Source: Tenuibacillus multivorans (GTDB taxonomy: Bacteria > Bacillota > Bacilli > Bacillales > Alkalibacillaceae). From it: a DNA stretch of 64,000 nt. Where the stretch lies: contig NZ_FNIG01000003.1 in assembly GCF_900103915.1 (NCBI RefSeq), positions 310,001 through 374,000 of the forward strand, given 5' to 3'. A program made the position numbers and the translations under genes. Within the stretch, counting starts at the first letter, position 1, and every line of letters begins with the position of its first letter. Of the stretch, positions 44,078-53,258 are shown piece by piece. A model generated the notes under the pieces. That model was not told where the DNA came from, made no database searches, and saw nothing but the letters and a program-made list of their open reading frames with translations.

Positions 44078-44879
44078 GAATCAAAAATCGAAGTCAAACG
44101 TGCATTCACTCTATCCACGGAAACTAAAACTTCAAATTACATGGATCTTTATCATCGTTCTATTATTCTATTTTTATAGTTTATACGAAACTGGAGCAGA
44201 TTTTGTAACGTTAATAGTAGATTTTGACAAAATTATTAATGCACTATTTAACAAGATGCTCCCGCCCAATTGGGAATATATTAGTGTTGCCATAGATCCA
44301 TTAATTGAAACGATTCAAATTGCTGTCGTCGCAACAACATTTTCAGTTTTAATCTGTATTCCAGCAAGCTTAATGGCAGCAAACACCATTGTTAAAAACA
44401 AATTTATCTATCAAACAACGCGTACAATCCTAAATATATTACGTACGATTCCTGATATTTTATTAGCAACCATATTTGTTAGCTTATTTGGTATTGGGAT
44501 TATTTCAGGTATCTTAGCTCTAACTATTTTCTCATTAGGGCTATTAGCTAAATTATTAAGTGAAACGATTGAAACAATTGATCCTCGTCAACTCGAGGCG
44601 ATTCGAGCATCAGGTGGTAACATCATTCAAGTTATTTGGTATGGTGTTGTCCCACAAGTATTACCACAGTTTATTTCTTATGGTCTTTATGTATTTGAAC
44701 TAAATGTGCGTGCTTCATTAGTATTAGGTTTCGTTGGTGCAGGTGGTATTGGTACAATCATCGATACAGAATTAAACTTCTTAAGATACCAAAACGTTAT
44801 GGCTATACTAATTGTTCTACTTGTTGCTGTGATCATCATTGAAACAATTAGTAACATGCTTAGAAGGAGAGTTGTATAA
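44061..44879 (+). CDS. phnE: Phosphonate ABC transporter permease, first copy
   Basis: A 272-residue inner-membrane permease with about six helices. The ABC-contacting loop is EAIRASGGNIIQVIWYGVVPQVLP. The ATG at 44061 lies inside the end of phnC and has an upstream AAGGGGA; a GTG at 44052 is the alternative. A second phnE follows with overlapping stop/start (TAATG). The two probably form a heterodimeric channel. Confidence 0.94.
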   Translation: MTEKNKNQKSKSNVHSLYPRKLKLQITWIFIIVLLFYFYSLYETGADFVTLIVDFDKIINALFNKMLPPNWEYISVAIDPLIETIQIAVVATTFSVLICIPASLMAANTIVKNKFIYQTTRTILNILRTIPDILLATIFVSLFGIGIISGILALTIFSLGLLAKLLSETIETIDPRQLEAIRASGGNIIQVIWYGVVPQVLPQFISYGLYVFELNVRASLVLGFVGAGGIGTIIDTELNFLRYQNVMAILIVLLVAVIIIETISNMLRRRVV

Positions 44880-45676
44880 TGGGCAAATATTTACCACCAA
44901 AGCCACATCAAACACAAAAACGTATACGAAACCTAATTATATATACGATACTAGCGATTATCTTTATCTGGGCCTTTAAAGGCGTTTGGGACCGCGCTGA
45001 TTGGTCTGTTTTTAATAATTTAGCTGAAAAATTCCAACGAGTTATACCTAGTTTGTTTAGCCCTGATTGGAATCAATTGGATAAAGTTTGGGAAAAAATT
45101 GTTGAGACTGTGTTTATAGCTTATGCAGGTACATTAATCGCGGCTATATTAGCGGTACCATTTGGTTTTTGGGCTGCAAAAAATATGGTTAAATCACCGA
45201 TCTGGAATACGTTAGGTAAATGGTTTCTGATTTTAGACCGTACCTTCCCCGAATTAATATTAGCGATTTTCTTTGTTATTACTGTTGGGCCAGGAGCATT
45301 TGCCGGAGTATTAACGATTGGTTTAACTGCATTTGGTATGTTAGGTAAGTTATATGCCGAAGTTATTGAAAGTATCGATATGAAAGTGGTTGAAGCAATG
45401 GAAGCTAATGGTGCGAATAAAATGCAAATTCTATTTTACGCCATTTTTCCACAGGTTTTACCTGAATTCCTTTCATTCGCCTTATACCGATTTGAGATCG
45501 ACATTCGTGCCTCAACAATCTTAGGTCTAGTTGGTGCCGGTGGTATCGGTACATTAATCGTCCTGTCTGCGGCTAACCGAAATTGGGAGCAGTTAGGCTT
45601 GATCTTACTCGGTATCATTGTTGTCGTATCAGTTATCGACTTTGCATCTACTAAAATTAGAAAACGTTTAGTATAA
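44879..45676 (+). CDS. phnE: Phosphonate ABC transporter permease, second copy
   Basis: A 265-residue permease paralogous to the gene before it. The coupling loop reads EAMEANGANKMQILFYAIFPQVLPEF, and the end GAGGIGTLIVLSAANRNWEQL is shared with PhnE proteins. It is last in the operon and followed by a terminator. No C-P lyase, phosphonatase or phosphite dehydrogenase gene is in the window, so the metabolic fate of the ligand is not visible. Confidence 0.94.
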   Translation: MGKYLPPKPHQTQKRIRNLIIYTILAIIFIWAFKGVWDRADWSVFNNLAEKFQRVIPSLFSPDWNQLDKVWEKIVETVFIAYAGTLIAAILAVPFGFWAAKNMVKSPIWNTLGKWFLILDRTFPELILAIFFVITVGPGAFAGVLTIGLTAFGMLGKLYAEVIESIDMKVVEAMEANGANKMQILFYAIFPQVLPEFLSFALYRFEIDIRASTILGLVGAGGIGTLIVLSAANRNWEQLGLILLGIIVVVSVIDFASTKIRKRLV

Positions 45677-45679
45677 GTT

Positions 45680-45708
45680 AAAGAGTTGCTTTTAGGGCAA
45701 CTCTTTTT
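45680..45708 (+). terminator. Terminator of the phn operon
   Basis: AAAGAGTTGC pairs with GCAACTCTTT, followed by TT. Confidence 0.85.
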
Positions 45709-45774
45709 CTCATATTTACAAGTTTATATTTTACATATATTATTGTATAACAACATAAGAAAGGGTGACTTACC

Positions 45775-46623
45775 TTGTTTGTATTACTAAATAATAAATT
45801 CATTGATCGTCAAGATAGCCTCATTGATATTGAGGATCGTGGTAACCAATTTGGTGATGGTGTCTATGAGGTTTTTCGCATTTATGATGGCGAATATTTT
45901 CTATTAGACGATCATTTAAAAAGGCTGGAATTCAGCTTAAAAGAGACACAGATCGATTACAATCTTAATCAAAGTAAGCTAAAAGATCAATTATTAACAT
46001 TAGCTCAAAAAAATGACGTTGTCGATGGTGGCATTTATCTTCAAATTTCACGTGGATCAGCCGCTCGTAATCACCCGTTTCCAGAACAGACAACACCAAC
46101 GGTTTTAGCTTATCCTATTCCCGTCACGCAGCCGAAAGAGCAACAGCAAAACGGGATTCAAGCTACATTATATCAAGATATTCGCTGGTTGCGATGTGAT
46201 ATTAAGAGCTTAAACTTATTAGGTAATGTCATGGCTAAACAACACGCACTGGATTACGGTGTGAATGAAGCCATTTTTTATCGGGATAAAGATCATGTGA
46301 CAGAAGGTAGCTCATGTAATGTCTTTATCGTTCGAGACGGTGTGATCCAAACACATCCTGCTAATAACTATATCTTAAATGGAATCACACGACTATATAT
46401 TCAGTACTTAGCTAAGCAATTGGATATTCCTATTAAGGAGGAAGTCTTCTCAGTTGATGAATTAAAACAGGCTGATGAAGTGTTTATTTCTTCTACCACA
46501 TCTGAAGTTATTTCGGTAATTGATATTGATGGCCAAACGATAGGCGATGGTCAACCAGGACCGGTTGCTCAGCAATTATTGGATGCTTTTTTCGATCATA
46601 AAGATATTCAACAATTACCTTGA
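45775..46623 (+). CDS. dat: D-amino-acid aminotransferase
   Basis: A class IV PLP aminotransferase of 282 residues that makes D-glutamate and other D-amino acids for peptidoglycan. The PLP Lys lies in WLRCDIKSLNLLGNVMAK. The N-terminal IDIEDRGNQFGDGVYEVFR and C-terminal ADEVFISSTTSEVI segments match Bacillus Dat closely. The start is TTG after AAAGGGTGA. It appears monocistronic. Confidence 0.95.
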   Translation: MFVLLNNKFIDRQDSLIDIEDRGNQFGDGVYEVFRIYDGEYFLLDDHLKRLEFSLKETQIDYNLNQSKLKDQLLTLAQKNDVVDGGIYLQISRGSAARNHPFPEQTTPTVLAYPIPVTQPKEQQQNGIQATLYQDIRWLRCDIKSLNLLGNVMAKQHALDYGVNEAIFYRDKDHVTEGSSCNVFIVRDGVIQTHPANNYILNGITRLYIQYLAKQLDIPIKEEVFSVDELKQADEVFISSTTSEVISVIDIDGQTIGDGQPGPVAQQLLDAFFDHKDIQQLP

Positions 46624-46652
46624 TGAATTGATCGATTTCAACACAATTCTTT

Positions 46653-46681
46653 TTTACAAACCTATTTCATGCTAATATAAA
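46653..46681 (+). promoter_or_regulatory. Promoter of the NifU-N-domain gene
   Basis: TTTACA and TATAAA are separated by 17 bases (46653-46658, 46676-46681). Confidence 0.65.
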
Positions 46682-46707
46682 GTAGAGAATATTAGGGAGG
46701 GATATAA

Positions 46708-46971
46708 ATGGGCGTCATTGCAGAAGCTACTCCTAACCCCAATGCGATGAAATTCACTGTCGATCACGTCATTTTTGAAGGCGACGACAGCATATCCGTT
46801 ATGCAAGGTGAAACGAGTGAACATGAAATTTTAAACGAATTAATGAATCTTGAAGGTGTCGATAATGTTTTTGGTTATCACAACTTCATAACCGTGAACA
46901 AAACGTTTGATGCAGATTGGGATCAATTAATCCCAAAGGTTGAAACAGTGTTTGAAAATCACGGTTACTAA
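46708..46971 (+). CDS. Nfu/NifU N-terminal domain protein
   Basis: An 87-residue protein corresponding to the N-terminal domain of Nfu-type scaffold proteins (EATPNPNAMKFTVDH; LEGVDNVFGYHNFITVNK). It lacks the C-terminal CxxC Fe-S domain, so it is not itself a cluster scaffold of the usual kind. Stand-alone domains like this are common in Bacillaceae. It may assist Fe-S assembly. The start has an AGGGAGGG site. Confidence 0.85.
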   Translation: MGVIAEATPNPNAMKFTVDHVIFEGDDSISVMQGETSEHEILNELMNLEGVDNVFGYHNFITVNKTFDADWDQLIPKVETVFENHGY

Positions 46972-46973
46972 TG

Positions 46974-47018
46974 AAAATAAGGCATCTCACCATTAAGTGG
47001 CGAGATGCCTTATTTTTT
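46974..47018. terminator. Bidirectional terminator after the NifU-N gene
   Basis: AAATAAGGCATCTC pairs with GAGATGCCTTATTT, followed by T residues. The convergent lipoprotein gene ends beside it. Confidence 0.88.
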
Positions 47019-47877
47019 ACTCATTAAAATTTTCTAACGTTACGGGATAATGATTAGCTTGTTTTCCTTCTTTTGCGTCATAATTGTAAAGAATTAACGA
47101 TAACACACCGTATTCTGGTAATTGATCTTTTTCAATATTGACATCAATTTCAAACGATCCCCAGGATGGTGCCCCCTCTGTTTGTACCTTTTGTTCCTCA
47201 ATAAACATATGGTGGCCATCTTCTACTGTATAGTGGAATACACCTTCAAATACTTTAGCCTCACCTGTAATCGTATACTGGCCATTTTCACCTTCTACTT
47301 GAACATTACGGAAGGTTTCACTGCTTTGTTTTTCTGGTACTTCAATCGTTGTCTCATTCACAAATGGTTTCGTTTGAATCCCTTGTTTATTAATTTCTCG
47401 AGGTAAAAGTTCAACCGTCACATTATATTCCTTTGCGTCAACCTGTGTACCGTTGGATGTATAATCCCATGCCTGTTCCCAAGTTAAAGAGCTATTTGGT
47501 TCAATCGTTTCATAATTTATCGCTTGTGTGAACATCATACCTTCTGAGAACTTATAAACGACCTCATCTGTCTCAGGGTCGGTAACCGTAATCTCGTATT
47601 TTTGACCTGAACTAAAAGAAACCTCGACATCTTCTTCACTATTATTGGTTAACTCCATTTTAAATAGAGCTTGATTCTCTTCTAACACAATATCAGTTGT
47701 GAATTTAAGTTGATCAATCATGGCTTGAAGATCATCTCCATTAGACGATTCACCATTCATATTTCCTTCCTCCTCAGTAGGTTCTTGTTCCTCTTGAGAA
47801 GCTTCTGCGGAATCATTAGATGTTCCACACGCCGCTAGAATTATCAGTGTTGATAATAAGAGTATGATTTTTTTCAA
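47017..47877 (-). CDS. BsuPI/Gmad2 domain lipoprotein
   Basis: A 286-residue lipoprotein. Signal and lipobox are KKIILLLSTLIILAACG, followed by an acidic linker (EASQEEQEPTEEEGN). The BsuPI-type proteinase inhibitor-like beta domain covers about residues 60-170 (LEENQALFKMELTNNSEEDVEVSF split for reading). A Gmad2 immunoglobulin-like domain forms the C-terminus. The TTG at 47877 has AAGGGGG 8 bases upstream and is preferred over the ATG at 47895. The role is unknown, probably at the cell surface. Confidence 0.8.
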   Translation of the reverse strand: MKKIILLLSTLIILAACGTSNDSAEASQEEQEPTEEEGNMNGESSNGDDLQAMIDQLKFTTDIVLEENQALFKMELTNNSEEDVEVSFSSGQKYEITVTDPETDEVVYKFSEGMMFTQAINYETIEPNSSLTWEQAWDYTSNGTQVDAKEYNVTVELLPREINKQGIQTKPFVNETTIEVPEKQSSETFRNVQVEGENGQYTITGEAKVFEGVFHYTVEDGHHMFIEEQKVQTEGAPSWGSFEIDVNIEKDQLPEYGVLSLILYNYDAKEGKQANHYPVTLENFNE

Positions 47878-47945
47878 CAATGATGCCCCCTTCATTTGTT
47901 TGTAAAATTAGCTTTAACTATATAGTCGTTTAATATTTTTTAAGG

Positions 47946-48800
47946 TTACAACTTCTCATCATCTTTTCTAAAGAAACCAAAAATACCGGTTGTCTGTACG
48001 ATATTTGCAAACGCATTTGGATCAACTTCTTTAATAATTTGCTGCAAATCATACAATTCATAACGGGTGATGACGATCATTAACATTTCTCGCGCTTCAT
48101 TCGAGAAAACTCCTTTTGCGGGCACACTCGTAATACCACGGACCATGGTCGAATGTATCGCCTTCGTCAAGGCATCGCCTTTTGATGTGATAATCATCGC
48201 TGTCAGCTTTTCATGGCGCGTATGAATAGCATCAATGACACGTGTCGTTACATATAACGTCACTAAAGTATATAACGCCTTTTCTGGTTCGTATAACCAA
48301 CCTGCAAGGAAGATAATGAGACTATTTAGGATTAAAAAATAAATGCCAATCGGGCGATCCTTTAGACGTGATAACACCATCGCGATGATGTCCATCCCGC
48401 CAGTCGATGCCCCCCATTTCAAGGTGATTCCAACACCTATACCCGCTAAAATTCCACCAAATACCGCGTTTAGCAAAATATCATCTGCTAAATTCATAAG
48501 TGGAATCGTCTCTAAGAAAAAGGTTGTAACCGCAACTGAAATGGCACTATATACTGTGAACCCTTTACCAACTTTAAGCCACCCAAGAATAGCCACGGGG
48601 ATATTTAACAAGAACAATAGAATACCCGTACTTAAATCTATATTTAAAAAATCCTGAAAAATACTCGACATCATTTGGGCAACACCGGTAAACCCACTTG
48701 CATAAACATTCGCTTCAATTAAGAAAAAATTTAACGCAAGTGCATTAAAGATTGCTCCAATGATGACGATGATGAATCGTTTTACCTCAAATATAAACAT
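47946..48800 (-). CDS. YitT family membrane protein (DUF2179)
   Basis: A 284-residue protein with five to six transmembrane helices in the first 200 residues (including FFLIEANVYASGFTGVAQM and GITLKWGASTGGMDIIAM) and a C-terminal soluble DUF2179 domain (RYELYDLQQIIKEVDPNAFANIV). This is the YitT/YqfU/YpjC layout. Function unknown. It lies divergent from the DegV gene. Confidence 0.9.
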   Translation of the reverse strand: MFIFEVKRFIIVIIGAIFNALALNFFLIEANVYASGFTGVAQMMSSIFQDFLNIDLSTGILLFLLNIPVAILGWLKVGKGFTVYSAISVAVTTFFLETIPLMNLADDILLNAVFGGILAGIGVGITLKWGASTGGMDIIAMVLSRLKDRPIGIYFLILNSLIIFLAGWLYEPEKALYTLVTLYVTTRVIDAIHTRHEKLTAMIITSKGDALTKAIHSTMVRGITSVPAKGVFSNEAREMLMIVITRYELYDLQQIIKEVDPNAFANIVQTTGIFGFFRKDDEKL

Positions 48801-48946
48801 AGCGACAGCGACCCCCTGAAGATTTCATTGACGTTTTAGCTTGAGACAGATAAACTAATATAAAGAAAATACTTAATATTGACAAAAATAACCTAAATGA
48901 TTCCTACATATATCATACTATATTTTTTAATAATAGGAGGAAATCC

Positions 48947-49807
48947 ATGAATGTTCAAATTGTAATTGATTCAGCCTCAGATTTACCAAAAAGCATCCTA
49001 GAAGATTATCAATTAGAAAGCGTTCCATTGATTGTCCATTTAGATGATCAGGACTACTTAGATGGCGAAACAATTGAACCCAAAATGGTGTACGATGCCA
49101 TGCGTGAAGGTAAAAGTCCTAAGACCGCTCAGGCTACACCGGAATCTTTTTACAACGTCTTTAAGAAACACGCTGAGCAAGGTAAGGCTATTATTTATCT
49201 TGCCTTCTCATCAGAATTATCCGGTACTTATCAGAGCGCTGTCATTGCCAAAGACCAAGTCTTAGAAGAGTTGCCTGAAGCGGATATTTATTGTATTGAC
49301 ACAAGAGCTGCATCATTGGGCTGTGGGTTGATCGCCTATCACGCCGCACAACTTGCCCAAGACAATGCAGATGTTCAAGACATTTTAGACTTGGCAAACC
49401 ATTATGTGAATAATATGGAACACATCTTTACGGTTGACGACCTTGAATATTTACAGCGAGGTGGTCGTGTCAGTAAAGCACAAGCGTTTGTTGGAAGCCT
49501 ATTAAAAATTAAGCCACTTTTACATGTCGACGATGGAAAACTGGTTCCACTTGAGAAAATCCGTGGTTCGAAAAAAGTTTTACGTCGCATGGTCGATGTT
49601 ATGAAAGAGCGCGGCGAAGATTTTCAAAACCAAACCATTGCGATTACCCATGGCGATGATGAAGAAAACGCCAGCAAACTTAAAAATCTAATTCAAGAAG
49701 AGCTCAGTCCAAAAGATGTTATCATCCATACCATTGGATCAGCGATCGGCGCACACGCTGGTCCCGGAACCATAGCTTTATTTTTCTTGAATAAAGTCAA
49801 AAAATAA
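48947..49807 (+). CDS. DegV family fatty-acid-binding protein
   Basis: A 286-residue DegV protein. The N-terminal IVIDSASDLPKS, the TAQATPESFYNVF motif with Thr and Ser that bind the fatty-acid carboxylate, and DLEYLQRGGRVSKAQAF are all present. Relatives (FakB) present fatty acids to the kinase FakA. No FakA gene is in the window. The start has a TAGGAGG site. B. subtilis yitS is a DegV gene in the equivalent region. Confidence 0.93.
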   Translation: MNVQIVIDSASDLPKSILEDYQLESVPLIVHLDDQDYLDGETIEPKMVYDAMREGKSPKTAQATPESFYNVFKKHAEQGKAIIYLAFSSELSGTYQSAVIAKDQVLEELPEADIYCIDTRAASLGCGLIAYHAAQLAQDNADVQDILDLANHYVNNMEHIFTVDDLEYLQRGGRVSKAQAFVGSLLKIKPLLHVDDGKLVPLEKIRGSKKVLRRMVDVMKERGEDFQNQTIAITHGDDEENASKLKNLIQEELSPKDVIIHTIGSAIGAHAGPGTIALFFLNKVKK

Positions 49808-49845
49808 GCTGTATATTAGGGTTTTACCCTTTTATACAGCTTTTT
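49806..49845 (+). terminator. Terminator of the degV-family gene
   Basis: AGCTGTATA pairs with TATACAGCT with an inner AGGG/CCCT stem, followed by T residues. Confidence 0.82.
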
Positions 49846-49851
49846 AATACG

Positions 49852-51162
49852 TTATTTTTTATTTTTTCGATACATCACAAGCGTAAAGGTGACGAAAATA
49901 GCCATGATTCCACCGAAGATTAATATTAACGGCCAGTAAATACCAGTACTATTCTGAACCATAAAAATGTTGGATGATTCACGTTCGGCAGCTACGGTGT
50001 AGATACCTTCCTCCTTTTCACGAACAAGGTCATCAATTAAAAGGCCCCGTAGCTCCAGACCGGGTTCCAATTCGATATCTACTTTTTGTAAAGATGAACT
50101 GTTATTAATCGCGACGATAGTCGTTTCATCTTTATAGGTTCGTTTAAACACTAAATAACCATCGTCAGCATGTAACAATTCGAATTCACCTTTAGCAAGA
50201 GATGGTAAATCATCATAAGCATTTGAGATTTTTTCAATATGGCGAATGAGCTGATCATCACCCGCTAGGAAGTTCACCGTCTGATGGTGTGACAAATCTT
50301 CTGTCACACCATCTAACGGAATTTCCGTACCTTGATAAAAAAGTGGCTCATTTGCTGTTGTCATTAAATAGGTTATCGCTAACTTCCAATGCGTAATGGG
50401 GTGACTACCTGTTGCTGCAAAGCTATGTGTAAACCGGTCAGTATCATAAAGATCCATGGATTGGACGATTTGCCCATTACTCCAATCTGTTGCATTAAGT
50501 AACGGCTCTAATGGTTGATCAAAGTCTTTAAGGAAGTTGACCGCCTCATCTCGTACACTTCGATCGACCACTCGATCAAAACCTAGTTGAATCCATTTTT
50601 CTGGATTGTTAGTCACTTCGGTCATGAACCAACTATCGACTTCATCTATAATGCGTTGCCAAGTAGCGTCAGGTTGTTTATCTAAGTCTGAAAAATAATA
50701 TCCACTAATCGGTAGCCCATCTTTCCAAGCCTGAAGATGATTGATCATTTCGTCTTCTGTCAAGTTATCTGTTATCGGAAAATGTAAAAGAACTTCCATA
50801 TTTTGGTCGTTTAAAGACTGAATTAGTTGTGACAGATCTTCTTTTGTACCGAATGTTTCTTGGATTTTTTCATAGGATGTGACATTAACCCCCGTATAAT
50901 CATTCGTTTGAAAAACGGGTGATAAAATAATATGTGTCACACCTAATGTGGCCAAATGATCGATTCGGTTTTCAATACCTTGAAAATCTCCTCCATGAAA
51001 GCCTTCGGGATCATCTAAATTAACACCTACTTGATCTATATCCCCGCTTTCAAATCGATCAACTAAGATATAATAATAAACATTTTCACCTTCATCAGCT
51101 TGGACCATCGTTGGTAAGACCATGACGAGAGTGATCGCGAATAGTATGCTTTTTAATTTCAA
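49852..51162 (-). CDS. Divergent membrane-anchored alpha-amylase-family (GH13) protein
   Basis: A 436-residue exported protein: signal peptide (LFAITLVMVLPTMVQA), a GH13-like barrel (YYYILVDRFESGD; HGGDFQGIENRIDHLATLGVTHI split for reading; TANEPLFYQGTEI) and a C-terminal anchor (YWPLILIFGGIMAIFVTFTLV then RKNKK). It is shorter than typical 500-residue anchored amylases. The usual region I (DxxxNH) reads HFPITDN, and region II (GFRxD) reads GFDRVVD. The catalytic Glu region is not recognisable, and region IV is LYDTDRF. Activity is therefore doubtful. The start is TTG with a weak ribosome site. Confidence 0.78.
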   Translation of the reverse strand: MKLKSILFAITLVMVLPTMVQADEGENVYYYILVDRFESGDIDQVGVNLDDPEGFHGGDFQGIENRIDHLATLGVTHIILSPVFQTNDYTGVNVTSYEKIQETFGTKEDLSQLIQSLNDQNMEVLLHFPITDNLTEDEMINHLQAWKDGLPISGYYFSDLDKQPDATWQRIIDEVDSWFMTEVTNNPEKWIQLGFDRVVDRSVRDEAVNFLKDFDQPLEPLLNATDWSNGQIVQSMDLYDTDRFTHSFAATGSHPITHWKLAITYLMTTANEPLFYQGTEIPLDGVTEDLSHHQTVNFLAGDDQLIRHIEKISNAYDDLPSLAKGEFELLHADDGYLVFKRTYKDETTIVAINNSSSLQKVDIELEPGLELRGLLIDDLVREKEEGIYTVAAERESSNIFMVQNSTGIYWPLILIFGGIMAIFVTFTLVMYRKNKK

Positions 51163-51316
51163 TGGTGCTCACTCACTTTCGTAACAAAATATCTAGTCTA
51201 GAATTGTGGAACCCAGTTCATGTTTTCAAGAAGAATATCATTTTATTCGAGAACAAATTTATCCGTATTGAGAGAAATTCATTCTTCTCGAGAAAAACCT
51301 TATCTAATAAACATAC

Positions 51317-51342
51317 AAAAAGCCCCTTAGGAGGGACTTTTC
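51317..51342 (-). terminator. Terminator of yisL
   Basis: On the minus strand AAAAGTCCCTCCTAAGGGGCTTTTTG forms a hairpin with a U tail, 5 bases after the gene. Confidence 0.7.
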
Positions 51343-51347
51343 GTTTA

Positions 51348-51737
51348 TTATGGCAATATTCCTAATGGTAATCGACCAAATCCAAGCGCTAATACTAAAA
51401 TTAAAGCTAACGCAAACTGTAGCCAGCCAGCAAAAGATGATTGTCCCTTCTTAACACGGGCTAATATCATTTCCATTGCAGCGACTAACCAAATTCCGGC
51501 TAGGGATTTAACAATAGATTCTGCAAAAGTGCCACCTGATGTATCAATATAATTACTGAAGAATAAAATCGCACCTGAGACGATAATTAAAATATAAAAT
51601 AGACGTAGAATCATATGTGTAATCTTGGCAGCTTTTTCATTTGATTGTTTCAGTAAAGCAAGTACAACTAGAAATAAAATGATTCCAACTACCCAAGTTG
51701 TAATATGTAAATGTGTATTATAGTATAATGCATCCAT
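51348..51737 (-). CDS. yisL: YisL family membrane protein (DUF1516)
   Basis: A 129-residue protein with four transmembrane helices (WVVGIILFLVVLALL; LRLFYILIIVSGAILFFS; SLAGIWLVAAMEMILA; LQFALALILVLALGFG). The N-terminus ALYYNTHLHITTW is characteristic of YisL. Function unknown. The ATG has a GAGGAAAAG site. Confidence 0.9.
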   Translation of the reverse strand: MDALYYNTHLHITTWVVGIILFLVVLALLKQSNEKAAKITHMILRLFYILIIVSGAILFFSNYIDTSGGTFAESIVKSLAGIWLVAAMEMILARVKKGQSSFAGWLQFALALILVLALGFGRLPLGILP

Positions 51738-51807
51738 TAATCTTTTCCTCCTTTTACCCCTATCCTATCATTTTTGATTATAAAGTGCGATTAATTTATT
51801 GACAACT

Positions 51808-51836
51808 TTGAAACAAATTATACAAACAGGTATAAT
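51808..51836 (+). promoter_or_regulatory. Probable sigma-A promoter of rocD
   Basis: TTGAAA (51808-51813) and TATAAT (51831-51836) are 17 bases apart. I see no -24/-12 sigma-54 element of the kind that drives rocDEF in B. subtilis. Confidence 0.6.
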
Positions 51837-51868
51837 AATTGATAGCGATTTCATTTTGGAGGGATATC

Positions 51869-53059
51869 ATGACAAAAGATAGTCAATCAATTATGCAACA
51901 AACAGACAAATATGGAGCAAAAAACTATGTACCATTGCCAATTGTCGTTCATAAAGCGGACGGCATATGGGTGGAAGACCCTGAAGGCAATCGATACTTA
52001 GATATGTTAAGTGCCTACTCCGCTGTTAACCAAGGGCACCGTCACCCAAAGATTATCCAGGCACTTAACGATCAAGCTGACCGCGTAACGTTAACTTCTC
52101 GTGCTTTTCATAACGATCAGCTAGGGCCTTGGTATGAAAAGATTTGTAAACTTACAAATAAAGAAATGGCATTACCTATGAATACAGGTGCTGAAGCAGT
52201 TGAAACAGCCATTAAAGCTGCACGTCGCTGGGCGTATGATGTTAAAGGTGTAGCTGATGGCAAAGCTGAAATCATTGCCTGTGAAGGAAACTTCCATGGC
52301 CGTACGATGACTGCCGTATCTTTATCATCTGAGGAAGAATACCAACGTGGTTTCGGTCCATTATTACCTGGAATCAAAACGATTCCGTATGGTGATGTCG
52401 ACGCCTTAAAAGAAGCCATTACCGAAAATACTGCGGCTTTCTTATTTGAGCCAATTCAAGGCGAAGCTGGTATCGTCATGCCACCTGAAGGCTTCCTTAA
52501 AGAAGCATATGAGGTGTGTAAAGAAAATAACGTATTATATATGGCAGATGAAATCCAAGCTGGGCTAGCGCGTACAGGTAAAATGTTCGCTTGTGATTGG
52601 GAAAATGTTGAGCCAGACGTCCTAATCTTAGGTAAAGCACTAGGCGGGGGCGTATTTCCAATCTCATGTGTGGTGGCTAATGAAGATATCTTAGGTGTCT
52701 TCAACCCCGGTTCACACGGTTCAACATTCGGTGGAAACCCATTAGCTTGTGCCGTCTCCGTAGCAGCGTTAGATGTATTAATTGATGAAAAATTAGCTGA
52801 ACGTTCACTTGAACTAGGTGAATATATGTTAAATGAATTAAAAACAATTGATAACCCGGTTATTAAGAAAATTCGCGGTAAAGGATTATTTATCGGCGTT
52901 GAATTAACAGAAGCAGCTCGCCCATATTGTGAACAGTTAAAGGAAAAAGGATTGCTTTGTAAAGAAACACACGAAAACGTTATCCGTTTCGCTCCACCAC
53001 TGATTATTGATAAAGAAGATCTCACGTGGGCAATTGAAAAAATTAGAGAAGTTTTGTAA
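51869..53059 (+). CDS. rocD: Ornithine--oxo-acid transaminase
   Basis: A class III PLP aminotransferase of 396 residues converting ornithine to glutamate-5-semialdehyde in arginine breakdown. The PLP Lys lies in [15 protein letters not shown]. Other motifs are [30 protein letters not shown] and [12 protein letters not shown]. The start is the ATG after TGGAGGGA, not the frame to 51839. The gene stands alone without rocE or rocF, so it could also serve proline synthesis. Confidence 0.95.
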   Translation: MTKDSQSIMQQTDKYGAKNYVPLPIVVHKADGIWVEDPEGNRYLDMLSAYSAVNQGHRHPKIIQALNDQADRVTLTSRAFHNDQLGPWYEKICKLTNKEMALPMNTGAEAVETAIKAARRWAYDVKGVADGKAEIIACEGNFHGRTMTAVSLSSEEEYQRGFGPLLPGIKTIPYGDVDALKEAITENTAAFLFEPIQGEAGIVMPPEGFLKEAYEVCKENNVLYMADEIQAGLARTGKMFACDWENVEPDVLILGKALGGGVFPISCVVANEDILGVFNPGSHGSTFGGNPLACAVSVAALDVLIDEKLAERSLELGEYMLNELKTIDNPVIKKIRGKGLFIGVELTEAARPYCEQLKEKGLLCKETHENVIRFAPPLIIDKEDLTWAIEKIREVL

Positions 53060-53066
53060 GGTTGTC

Positions 53067-53101
53067 TAAATGGGTCAAGCTTTAAAGTTTGACCCATTTT
53101 A
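53067..53101 (+). terminator. Terminator of rocD
   Basis: AAATGGGTCAA pairs with TTGACCCATTT, followed by TATT. Confidence 0.85.
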
Positions 53102-53258
53102 TTCTTTAATTGGAAATATAATACTAGACACCTGAACCCTAATAATAAATACATTTACTTCAATCAAATTTCTCAATTTGTATTGACTATTTGAATTATA
53201 TTAATTATAATATTTGAACTATTCATGCGATAATTGAAATAAAGTAAGGTGAATCAAA

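Noticed and set aside
51200-51310. TTCTCGAG-type repeats upstream of the amylase-like gene
   Set aside because: The copies are irregular and do not match a catabolite-response element or another known operator.
52456-53154. Long minus-strand open frame opposite rocD
   Set aside because: Antisense shadow of a conserved aminotransferase; serine-rich low-complexity translation.
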